IMG/VR virus record: IMGVR_UViG_3300046787_000305
Location: 1-31,227 of that record
Origin: a virus
Strand: one strand, 5' to 3'
Length of the DNA stretch: 31,227 nt
A program made the position numbers and the translations under genes. Below, piece after piece: positions 1 to 6,598 of the stretch; positions within the stretch are counted from its first letter, which is position 1, and every line of letters begins with the position of its first letter. The notes below the pieces were generated by a model. It had not been told where the DNA came from, did not search any database, and saw only the letters and a program-made list of their open reading frames with translations.

Positions 1-162
1 CGAACGCCCTCCATGTCCCAGGTGCCTTTAACAACAAAACCGCCATATCTTTCATGATCCTCACAAATTGATTCCGCGATTTCATTTATTGTGAAATCAG
101 TGTATTGATTATTCAAGAAAATTTCCAGATTTCCGGATTTTATTTCAACCCCTCCGCCGGCA
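1..162. repeat. Terminal overlap repeat, left copy
   Basis: These 162 bases recur at the right end of the window (31066-31227). The copies differ only at position 24 (G here, T at 31089) and position 36 (A here, G at 31101). Both differences fall in third codon positions of the portal gene and are synonymous (Gly and Phe). Joining position 31065 to position 1 gives one open portal gene in frame, so the repeat most likely marks a circular or circularly permuted genome of about 31,065 bp. The mismatches argue against a physical terminal repeat copied from a single molecule. Confidence 0.95.
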
Positions 163-356
163 ATATATCGAACTTTATTTTTAACGATTCCGCCATGAAT
201 AGGAGAGCCCTCAAAAAGATCATTTAAGTAAAATGGAAAATCATTCTTTTTTCCCCATTTAATGAAGCCCTTTGTATCTTTTTCCTCAATTGGTTTCGGC
301 GCAACTTTGGCGAAGCTGGTTCGCTCAATTCGGCGTTTAGTTGTTTGTTTCTCCAT
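1..356 (-). CDS. Portal protein, N-terminal part (runs off the window edge)
   Basis: This is the first 118 codons of the portal gene; the rest is at 29403-31227 and the two join in frame through the terminal repeat into a 672-aa protein. The start is the ATG at 356-354 (MEKQTTKRR), which overlaps the upstream 118-aa structural gene by 20 bases. The segment carries an N-terminal arm rich in basic residues, a WGKKNDFP stretch near residue 34, and an IAGGGVEI stretch near residue 65 that resembles the start of portal proteins of Bacteroidota phages. Portals form the dodecameric ring at the capsid vertex through which DNA is packaged and to which the tail attaches. The identification rests mainly on the larger second part. 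Confidence 0.85.
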   Translation of the reverse strand, partial: MEKQTTKRRIERTSFAKVAPKPIEEKDTKGFIKWGKKNDFPFYLNDLFEGSPIHGGIVKNKVRYIAGGGVEIKSGNLEIFLNNQYTDFTINEIAESICEDHERYGGFVVKGTWDMEGV

Positions 357-693
357 TGTATATTTTATCAGTTATATCATTTGAGTAATCATGATCAACC
401 GGCTCCGCTTTGAACACGTTTGCCCGTCCAATTTCTAAAATGATGCCTGTTTGTTCCTCAGTTATTTTGTACGTGTATTGCCCCTCAAACGGGAAAGTTG
501 CATCAACCCCCTCATCCAAAAAGAATTCATCAAAACGGGCTGTGCTGTTTGATTCATTGTTAAGCGTACACGTTACAACCTCGCGTGATTGCGAATGCGT
601 GAATTCAAAAACGAATATCGGATTTGAAACCGTTGTTAACTCAGTTGCTGTTACTGTCAATGAGTTGAGTTGCCCCTTGTTTATTGTTAACAT
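337..693 (-). CDS. Small beta-rich structural protein (118 aa), unknown role
   Basis: A 118-aa protein starting MLTINKGQ at the ATG at 693; the longer reading from 723 needs a TTG start and is less likely. The pattern is short beta strands with a GQYTYKI segment near residue 75 and an ILEIGRA segment near residue 87. This recalls a small immunoglobulin-like or carbohydrate-module-like protein often seen in the structural region of Bacteroidota phages. It lies between the tail tube and portal genes and overlaps the portal start by 20 bases and the preceding 63-aa gene by 53 bases, so it is probably translationally coupled. A minor virion protein is the likeliest role, but no catalytic motif is visible. 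Family resemblance is from memory. Confidence 0.75.
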   Translation of the reverse strand: MLTINKGQLNSLTVTATELTTVSNPIFVFEFTHSQSREVVTCTLNNESNSTARFDEFFLDEGVDATFPFEGQYTYKITEEQTGIILEIGRANVFKAEPVDHDYSNDITDKIYNGETNN

Positions 694-832
694 TTTTCTT
701 TGGTTTTTTTTCGAACACGTCAAATTTTAAAGCCTTATAAAGGCCCTCATTTCCCTCGGTTATTGTGAACCATTTGTTAAAATTCTCATGCTTCATTTGA
801 ATGCCTAAACATTCTTTTCTAATTTTTGCCAT
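641..832 (-). CDS. Small conserved phage protein (63 aa)
   Basis: The start is the ATG at 832 (MAKIRKECLGIQMK); the open frame extends to 856 only through a TTG codon that lies inside the terminator stem. The protein is basic, with an ECLGIQ stretch followed by FTITEGNEGLYKALKFDVFE. Proteins with this layout are common between the capsid and tail genes of Bacteroidota phages, where they are left as hypothetical. It follows the tail tube gene and its terminator, and overlaps the next gene by 53 bases. Its position fits a small head or tail accessory or assembly protein, but the sequence shows no motif that decides this. Confidence 0.7.
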   Translation of the reverse strand: MAKIRKECLGIQMKHENFNKWFTITEGNEGLYKALKFDVFEKKPKKNVNNKQGATQLIDSNSN

Positions 833-844
833 AATCAAAAGTAT

Positions 845-876
845 AAAAAAAGGCAAAGCGTAACACCTTGCCTTTT
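845..876 (-). terminator. Intrinsic terminator after the tail tube gene
   Basis: A 9-bp perfect stem (848-856 with 868-876, AAAAGGCAA/TTGCCTTTT) with an 11-base loop is followed on the minus strand by seven T residues (851-845). It begins 20 bases past the end of the tail tube gene and ends just before the next start at 832. It lies inside the morphogenesis gene series, so it probably reduces read-through and lowers expression of the following small genes and portal relative to tail tube. Confidence 0.8.
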
Positions 877-895
877 AGAAATTTAATTTTAAGCG

Positions 896-1417
896 TTAAA
901 CCGCTTGACCTAACAAAGTGTTATAAACTGATGCCGAAACATCTGGGACCTCATTGTCTTCCATGGATATCATAACGATTGTATGCCCGTTGCGATCAGC
1001 AACGGCCGTGCCTGTTCCGGCTTCGGATGCTTCGCGGATCTGTAAACCTTGATCCAATCCAAGCGCGATAATATCGCCGTTTCTTTTTTCAACCAATGCA
1101 ACCAATTCATTTTGTGCAAGCAAATGAATTTCAGAACGAAGCTCTTTGGTATCATTGTTTAAAATCATTGACAATGTTTGTTCGTAAAACAAAGCGCCGT
1201 TATCATTTGCGCGAACTGGATAAGTTGCGTTTGATAAATCACGTTTCAATTTGTAGTGATACGTGTCGCCTGTTACGGTCATTGCTGTGATTTCGTTTGC
1301 AACCTTTGTTGGGTTGCCTGTTAGTTGGTCTTTTGTAAAGAACAAAACAGATTTGATTCCGCCTTTTCCAACGGTACAAATTCTATCATTCCAACCTGCT
1401 GTAAGTCCACAAGACAT
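896..1417 (-). CDS. Tail tube protein (probable major tail protein)
   Basis: A 173-aa protein beginning MSCGLTAGWNDRIC, with a GGIKSVLFF strand near residue 20, a YHYKLKRDLSNATYPVRAND stretch near residue 53, an ALFYEQTLSMIL segment near 75 and an EIHLLAQNELVALVEKRNG segment near 96. This pattern matches the small virion protein next to the major capsid gene in many Bacteroidota phages, where it is regarded as the tail tube subunit; the assignment is by recalled resemblance and position. Tube subunits stack as rings around the tape measure to form the tail. The gene is flanked by a hairpin on its upstream side and a terminator on its downstream side, which fits a separately tuned, strongly expressed structural gene. 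Confidence 0.7.
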   Translation of the reverse strand: MSCGLTAGWNDRICTVGKGGIKSVLFFTKDQLTGNPTKVANEITAMTVTGDTYHYKLKRDLSNATYPVRANDNGALFYEQTLSMILNNDTKELRSEIHLLAQNELVALVEKRNGDIIALGLDQGLQIREASEAGTGTAVADRNGHTIVMISMEDNEVPDVSASVYNTLLGQAV

Positions 1418-1439
1418 AATTTTTTATTTTAAAAGGTTA

Positions 1440-1459
1440 AAAGGGGGCGAACCCCCTTT
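1440..1459 (-). terminator. Stable UUCG hairpin after the major capsid gene
   Basis: A perfect 8-bp stem (1440-1447 with 1452-1459, five G-C pairs) closed by a UUCG tetraloop on the minus strand, 11 bases after the capsid gene and 22 bases before the tail tube start. The sequence after the stem is T-rich but broken (TTTTAACCTTTT), so it may be a weak terminator or a 3' end that protects capsid mRNA from exonucleases. Confidence 0.7.
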
Positions 1460-1470
1460 GATAAATTTGA

Positions 1471-2433
1471 TTAGTCTAAAACGAAAACTCCGATTTCATT
1501 CAAGAAAGGAACTTGAACACCTGCTTTGAATTTAGAACGGATGTAAAGTTTGTCATCGTCCTGAGAATACCATAATTCGAAATTACTTGAATCAGATGCC
1601 AAATCAGTTCCGAATGTAAACGCGCTACGTTTTCCAACAAAAACGCGAGAATCACCGTTTAATCCTGGTACTTTCTCAACTGTTAAGTCTGTTCCTGGGA
1701 TAATTACGCTGGTCATTGACGCGATGTCCGCCGGCGAATAATGAAAGAAATTCAAATCAACTAAGTTTTTCACTAAGTAATTGAAGTTTTCACGTCCACA
1801 AAAAGCAACTTTTTCAGGGCTTTCAGCAACAGCCGAATCCATTGAATTGAACATGTCATAAAATAAATCATAAGCATTGCCCGCGTTGATCGCTGTTGCG
1901 TTTGAAGGATTTAAATTAGTACAACCGTTAGCAACAGTCAAGAATGAAGCGAATCCGTTCATGAATGCAAGGTTTCCAGAACCTGTTGTTTTGTTACCTT
2001 TCCAAATTAATTTATCTAATTCCAAAGCGTTCAAAGATAAAATGTAATTTGTGATCAAAGCCTCAAAAGGTAACTCTTTATTTTGAGCCATTGCCCCAGC
2101 TGGTAAAGCTAATTGAGTCCAGAATCCTACTAAGTCATCATTACAGAATCCTTTTTTGTAACCGATTGGTTCAACTGTGATTTGGCGATCTGAGAATTTA
2201 GTTTCTCCTAAATCAGTCATTTCACAATCAGCCGTTTGATAAGTCAAAGTGTCTGAAAGCAATTTCAATTTTTCAGATCCTTTAATCCCCTCTTGCGTTT
2301 TGATCAATTGAAGCGTGCGCGCTTCAGTTACCTGGCGAACTAAAAGTTCGTTTCTTTGCTCATCTACATAAGCCCCTAAATCCGCTACATCGTAATCGAA
2401 TTTTTGTTTGATAATTTGTTTTAAACTTGCCAT
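1471..2433 (-). CDS. Major capsid protein
   Basis: A 320-aa protein of the size and layout of HK97-fold capsid proteins from Bacteroidota phages. It has a helical N-terminal arm (MASLKQIIKQKFDYD), a long mixed middle region with FDRQ-like strand residues (KFSDRQITVEPIGYKKGFC), a helix-rich segment around residues 110-145 and an AFCGRENFNYLV segment near residue 210. The C-terminal part (KFKAGVQVPFLNEIGVFVLD) is a typical closing strand. It follows the protease and scaffold-like genes, which is the usual maturation cassette order, and is followed by a strong hairpin. There is no N-terminal delta domain of the HK97 type, consistent with the separate scaffold-like protein upstream. The identification is by recalled family resemblance and neighbours. 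Confidence 0.88.
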   Translation of the reverse strand: MASLKQIIKQKFDYDVADLGAYVDEQRNELLVRQVTEARTLQLIKTQEGIKGSEKLKLLSDTLTYQTADCEMTDLGETKFSDRQITVEPIGYKKGFCNDDLVGFWTQLALPAGAMAQNKELPFEALITNYILSLNALELDKLIWKGNKTTGSGNLAFMNGFASFLTVANGCTNLNPSNATAINAGNAYDLFYDMFNSMDSAVAESPEKVAFCGRENFNYLVKNLVDLNFFHYSPADIASMTSVIIPGTDLTVEKVPGLNGDSRVFVGKRSAFTFGTDLASDSSNFELWYSQDDDKLYIRSKFKAGVQVPFLNEIGVFVLD

Positions 2434-2461
2434 TTTTCTTTTTTTTTAATGGGTTATTAAT

Positions 2462-3295
2462 TTACTTATTGATTGAATCAAGCAACCTTTGTTGAGTTGC
2501 GTTAAACGTGTTTGATTCCACACGTGCAAAACGATTGTTTTCTTTTGTATTGTCTGAAGGCTGTGAAGCGAATTTTTCAAAGCGTCCTTTGATTTCTGTA
2601 AATGCAACTTCTTGCGCTTCAATTTTAGCATTAAGATCTTTGATCACTTCGCTCATTTGCTCGGCAACCTGGAGAATGCTGTTTGCTGTGGCTTTAACCC
2701 CTGCAACCTCCGCGCTCATTTCCTCATCAGAGTTTTGAGCTTGTGGGCTTGCCGGTGGCTCGGCATCAAGAAACATTCGAACTACTCCATCGCTATCAAC
2801 TAAAAAGGCTTTTCCATCAGCTGTTTCATATTGCCCAGCCATTACGGTATAAGTTTCAACGTTATCACCTTCAGAATAAGAATAGGTTAATTTTGTTCCA
2901 ACTTCAATTGTATCCTGGTCGATTGTCATGGACCATTTAGCAACCTCAACTATTTCAGCGAAATGTTGCATTTCTTTTTTGGAAAAAACCTCAGCTTTCC
3001 CCTCATCGCCGGACATTTCCGCCGTTGCTGTTTCATCAATGATTTCAACAACCATTCCCTCAGCATCCAAAACGATGCTTTTTCCTTCGAACTCTCCAGT
3101 TAATTTGTGAGTTCCCTCCGGAGCAGGTACGTTGTTTTCTCCATCGTTTACGAAAATTGCTGTTCCCACAGCTAATTCACCATCCCAAGTTATGATCGTT
3201 CCATCCTCCAAAGCAACTTCGGCAAATTTTGAAGCCGTTACCTTTGATCGGATTTCATTCATCAGGGAAAAGATTGTTTCCAATTTCTTTTTCAT
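2462..3295 (-). CDS. Scaffold-like protein with two internal beta repeats
   Basis: A 277-aa acidic protein between the capsid protease and the major capsid gene, the normal place for a scaffolding protein. Residues 1-30 are helical. Residues 42-85 and 132-176 look like two copies of one beta module: each starts VGT, passes an acidic turn (DGENN / SEGDN) and ends with a pattern of D-x-x-G-V/M-V-x-x-I/F. Residues 197-243 form a predicted coiled coil, and the tail is polar (NTKENN). A coiled-coil C-terminal half next to the capsid gene suggests a chaperone that directs shell assembly and is removed by the protease. A capsid decoration role for the beta modules is an alternative. Confidence 0.65.
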   Translation of the reverse strand: MKKKLETIFSLMNEIRSKVTASKFAEVALEDGTIITWDGELAVGTAIFVNDGENNVPAPEGTHKLTGEFEGKSIVLDAEGMVVEIIDETATAEMSGDEGKAEVFSKKEMQHFAEIVEVAKWSMTIDQDTIEVGTKLTYSYSEGDNVETYTVMAGQYETADGKAFLVDSDGVVRMFLDAEPPASPQAQNSDEEMSAEVAGVKATANSILQVAEQMSEVIKDLNAKIEAQEVAFTEIKGRFEKFASQPSDNTKENNRFARVESNTFNATQQRLLDSINK

Positions 3296-3322
3296 ATCTA
3301 ATTTTTGATTTCTCCTAATGTG

Positions 3323-3937
3323 TTAAAGTGTTTCTTTTAATGCTCTCAGCTCCATGATCAGCAAATCAAAAGGATCTGAATTCACACTGAATCCAGTTGA
3401 GGTTGTGCCGGTGTCATATAGCGCAAAAACGCCCTCAATTGAAAAGCCTTTGAATTCTCCATTCTTTGCTTTTTCATAAATCTCGGAATCCATCACTTTG
3501 TAACTAACTAAGGCGGTCCCGTCAACCTCTCCACTGAATCGCTCCGGTGCTGTGAATCCATTTGCTTCGTCAATCACATAAATCATTGTCATGAAAATAT
3601 CATTCACAACGTTTTTGCTTTGATGCTCGATGTTTACAGAATTAAATGTTTGGCGTTTGGCCATATCAATAACAATGTCTTTGATTGCTTGTTTTCCGAA
3701 TTGAACATAATATTCCTCTTTGGTGTCTTTGTTAAATCGGTAAATCGGCAAATCGCATGCGATCATTACGCCGGTGATTGTTTGCTCGTCGTCATTAAAA
3801 AAATGGCGTTCGATTTTTGAAAACGTTTCGAACGTCTTTTCATGCGCTGGCTTTTTTACCAGTGAATTATAAGTGATCTTTGTTTCCGGATCGTTTAAAT
3901 CAACGCCGATGTCAAATAAAGGCAAATCTTTTATCAT
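3323..3937 (-). CDS. Capsid maturation protease, XkdF-like serine peptidase
   Basis: A 204-aa protein that resembles the XkdF-type prohead protease family. Visible marks are a NIEHQ stretch near residue 98 holding a candidate catalytic histidine, and a GEFKGFSIEGVF stretch near residue 160 with a candidate catalytic serine, in the usual order for this family. The N-terminal part (YNSLVKKPAHEKTF) matches the typical start, in which substrate is recognised. Such enzymes cleave scaffold and capsid proteins during head maturation. The gene lies directly after the tape measure gene with a 18-base gap and directly before the scaffold-like gene, so its neighbours agree with the role. I have not verified the catalytic residues against a profile. 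Confidence 0.8.
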   Translation of the reverse strand: MIKDLPLFDIGVDLNDPETKITYNSLVKKPAHEKTFETFSKIERHFFNDDEQTITGVMIACDLPIYRFNKDTKEEYYVQFGKQAIKDIVIDMAKRQTFNSVNIEHQSKNVVNDIFMTMIYVIDEANGFTAPERFSGEVDGTALVSYKVMDSEIYEKAKNGEFKGFSIEGVFALYDTGTTSTGFSVNSDPFDLLIMELRALKETL

Positions 3938-3955
3938 GTTTAAAGTGTTTAAATG

Positions 3956-6598
3956 TTAACCGAAATTGCTTTTCAATTCCTGGGCTTTTACTTTGTTTTG
4001 CACATTGGTGATGTCGCTTTCAACAACAACAACAGAAATCGGCGCGGTGCTTGTGTTCGTTGTTTGCTGAGGTTGCGGGTTCGTTGTTTGTTGTGTATTG
4101 GTCCCAACTTGGAAAGAGCTCGCGCCCATTCCTCCGCCAGCTGAAACATTCGGAGCGCTTGGCGCTGATCCGCCTTGATATTGTTGTTTTGCAACAGCTG
4201 AGGCCTGGGCAATTCCAAGCGCTGAAGCAAAGGCAATTGAAGCGATCCCCATCGGCGAAGGCGGAGGCCCAAAGGTTGCAATACCTTTAACAATTGCCGA
4301 GGCTGTATCAATTGCAATCTGAGCAATCCGCAAAGCCTTATCACGTTTGAACTGGGATTGTTTGATTTTTTCCTCTTCATTGAATTGCTTCAGTTGAATT
4401 TGATATTTCTTTTTCGCGTAACTTTCCTGGATCGCGGTTTTCTGTTGCTCGGTTAAATTTTGGTTGCTCAATTCTTTTTTCTGTTGCTCATCCAAAATCA
4501 ACGTTTGCTGTTCCGCTTTTTGTTTGCTTTCATCAATTCGAATTTGTTCAAACATTTTGATCGTATCATTTACCTTTTTTAATTCATTCAGGGCATTTTG
4601 TGCCTGTTGAATCATTTTGTTAGCGTTTTCAATTCGCTCATCAAATGCTTTTTTCTCAGCATCCGCGATGTCCTTGTTTTTCTTTTTGTTTACGTCAACA
4701 ATTTTTTTATCGTAATCCTCCTCCAATTGAAGCATTGTTTTAAAGTATTCCTCTTGTGAAATATTTCCCTCCGCCAGGTTTGAATTTAGGGCCTTAACTT
4801 TTTCCTCTTGTGCCTTTTCAAACGCTGTTATTTCTTGTTGATATTCATCCTCAACAATCGCCCTGTATTGTTGATATAAGTCCAATTTTTTCTTTTCGGC
4901 CTCGGCAATATCTTTTAATTTTTTTTCCTCATCGGCTTTTGTTTTTGCGTATTGTTCCGCTTGATATTTTAAATTGATGTCATTTTCTTGATTCATCTGA
5001 GCGATTTCAATATTTGTGATGTTGATCGCTTTTTCTTTTTCCGCTTCGGTTAAAAGTGAATTGTATTCCTTTGCCTCGTCAATCAATGTTTTGTATTTGC
5101 GTTGAACCTCGGCAATTTCTTTTTCCTGTTGTGTTAATTGTGAATCATTGAATTCCTGTTGCGCTTTTGAAATGTCATCCAGGATTTCCGCTTTTCTTTC
5201 ATTGATCTTATTTTGTTTTTCCACAGCATCGGAACTGTCATTTGTTGAGCTTGTGAATGATTTAGTTTGTTTTGAATAGTCAACAATTTTATCAGTTCCA
5301 TCCGATACGCTTGCGCCTTGTTGTTTCAATAATGCGATTTGCTTATCGATTGCATCGCCGGCCTTATCCAGGGCCCCGATTTGATTTTTTAAATTTTTAG
5401 TTTCAGTTGTTTGAATTTTAGTAAAATCCATCGTTGCGAGCTTCGCGTTTTCCGCTCCGGTACTGTATCCAATCCATCCGTTTTTGGCGTTGCTACCCAA
5501 GTCAATTGTAAAATTGCCCGCCTCCTCTTGTGCCTCGGATTGAATGTCAAGTTGTGTTGTTAAAATTTCCTGTAACTTTTCAGCGCGCACCGCTTCAATT
5601 GCTTTTGCTTGCGCCTGTAATTTAAGGAGCTCGATGTTTTTAATTAATTGCCCGTTAATCTGAGCGATCGACATCGTTTCCAAATTCACATTTTTCAAAA
5701 GGCCAGGATAAGCAACCTGGAATTCCTTTACCTTTTGAATTTTCTGTTGCCTTGTTAAAGTTTCATCCCTTAATTGACGGCTCAATTTATCGGACGCGCT
5801 CAACTCATTTGCAATTTGAGCCGTTGCCGTTTTCATTACTTGATTCGATACTTTTTGAGTTGATGTTTGATTACTGATCGAATTCTTTAATTTATCCCAG
5901 TTCGCAATGAGCGCACTGATTCCAATGATCAGCGCCCCGATTCCAGTTGACAACATCGCAACGCGAAGGCCTTTCATTGCTCCGGTTGAATTCCCCACAG
6001 CAACGGCGTAAATCTTTTCCCAGGCTGTTTTTAATTGTAAACCTAAAATGCTTTCACTATTTAAGTTTTTCGCAATGGTGTTAACGGAATTTGCAACGCC
6101 TTGAACGGCCTGGAGTTTTACCATTGTTTGCATCAACTTTTCATTCTCAACCCCCGTTAACGCGATTGCACTTTGAACGCCTTGAAAAACCGCGGCTCCC
6201 GTTTCAATTCCCTGGATTGCTGTATCTAACTTGACAAAATCGGAACTCATTGCGGTTGTTTGCTTGCGGATGTCGCCCATTTTATCGGTGAGCTTTGAAG
6301 CCTTCAAAAGGGCCTCAGATCCAACCGGCGAAGTTTCACCCGTTGCCATGGCAATTGATTGATATTCGCGCACAACTTTTCCAAGCTCTCGCATTGTTAA
6401 ACCGCCAGTGTCAACCTTTGAATTTAATTCCTGCAATTTTTGGGCAAACATATCAGTTGCCGTTGAATCGGTTAAATTTTGTTGTGTTTGATCAATGTCT
6501 TTATTTAAACCCTGTAAAGATTTATCAAAATTGTTGATGTCATTAACACTGTTTCCCGTGTCAACCTTCAATGTAAAAACCGCCTGTTTTCCTGCCAT
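3956..6598 (-). CDS. Tail tape measure protein
   Basis: An 880-aa protein that sets tail length and helps DNA entry. It shows the expected layout: an N-terminal coiled-coil region (about 20-160), a hydrophobic segment at about 205-235 (MLSTGIGALIIGISALIANW) that could cross a membrane, long charged coiled coils rich in Lys, Glu and Gln (about 440-770), a small Gly/Ala/Pro-rich segment near 790-850, and a C-terminal strand (SVVVVESDITNVQ) typical of tape measures from Bacteroidota phages. By the rough rule of 1.5 angstrom per residue the tail would be about 130 nm. It shares one base with the upstream tail tip gene, so the two are translationally coupled. It is placed before the capsid genes, which is unusual. 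Confidence 0.92.
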   Translation of the reverse strand: MAGKQAVFTLKVDTGNSVNDINNFDKSLQGLNKDIDQTQQNLTDSTATDMFAQKLQELNSKVDTGGLTMRELGKVVREYQSIAMATGETSPVGSEALLKASKLTDKMGDIRKQTTAMSSDFVKLDTAIQGIETGAAVFQGVQSAIALTGVENEKLMQTMVKLQAVQGVANSVNTIAKNLNSESILGLQLKTAWEKIYAVAVGNSTGAMKGLRVAMLSTGIGALIIGISALIANWDKLKNSISNQTSTQKVSNQVMKTATAQIANELSASDKLSRQLRDETLTRQQKIQKVKEFQVAYPGLLKNVNLETMSIAQINGQLIKNIELLKLQAQAKAIEAVRAEKLQEILTTQLDIQSEAQEEAGNFTIDLGSNAKNGWIGYSTGAENAKLATMDFTKIQTTETKNLKNQIGALDKAGDAIDKQIALLKQQGASVSDGTDKIVDYSKQTKSFTSSTNDSSDAVEKQNKINERKAEILDDISKAQQEFNDSQLTQQEKEIAEVQRKYKTLIDEAKEYNSLLTEAEKEKAINITNIEIAQMNQENDINLKYQAEQYAKTKADEEKKLKDIAEAEKKKLDLYQQYRAIVEDEYQQEITAFEKAQEEKVKALNSNLAEGNISQEEYFKTMLQLEEDYDKKIVDVNKKKNKDIADAEKKAFDERIENANKMIQQAQNALNELKKVNDTIKMFEQIRIDESKQKAEQQTLILDEQQKKELSNQNLTEQQKTAIQESYAKKKYQIQLKQFNEEEKIKQSQFKRDKALRIAQIAIDTASAIVKGIATFGPPPSPMGIASIAFASALGIAQASAVAKQQYQGGSAPSAPNVSAGGGMGASSFQVGTNTQQTTNPQPQQTTNTSTAPISVVVVESDITNVQNKVKAQELKSNFG

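Noticed and set aside
410-730. A 106-codon frame on the plus strand, and similar plus-strand frames elsewhere
   Set aside because: All plus-strand frames lie opposite better minus-strand genes, have no start context or recognisable family, and read as mirror images of real genes.
836-843. TACTTTTG, a possible -7 promoter element
   Set aside because: It ends only a few bases before the ATG at 832, has no TTTG partner and overlaps the terminator region; chance match in AT-rich DNA.
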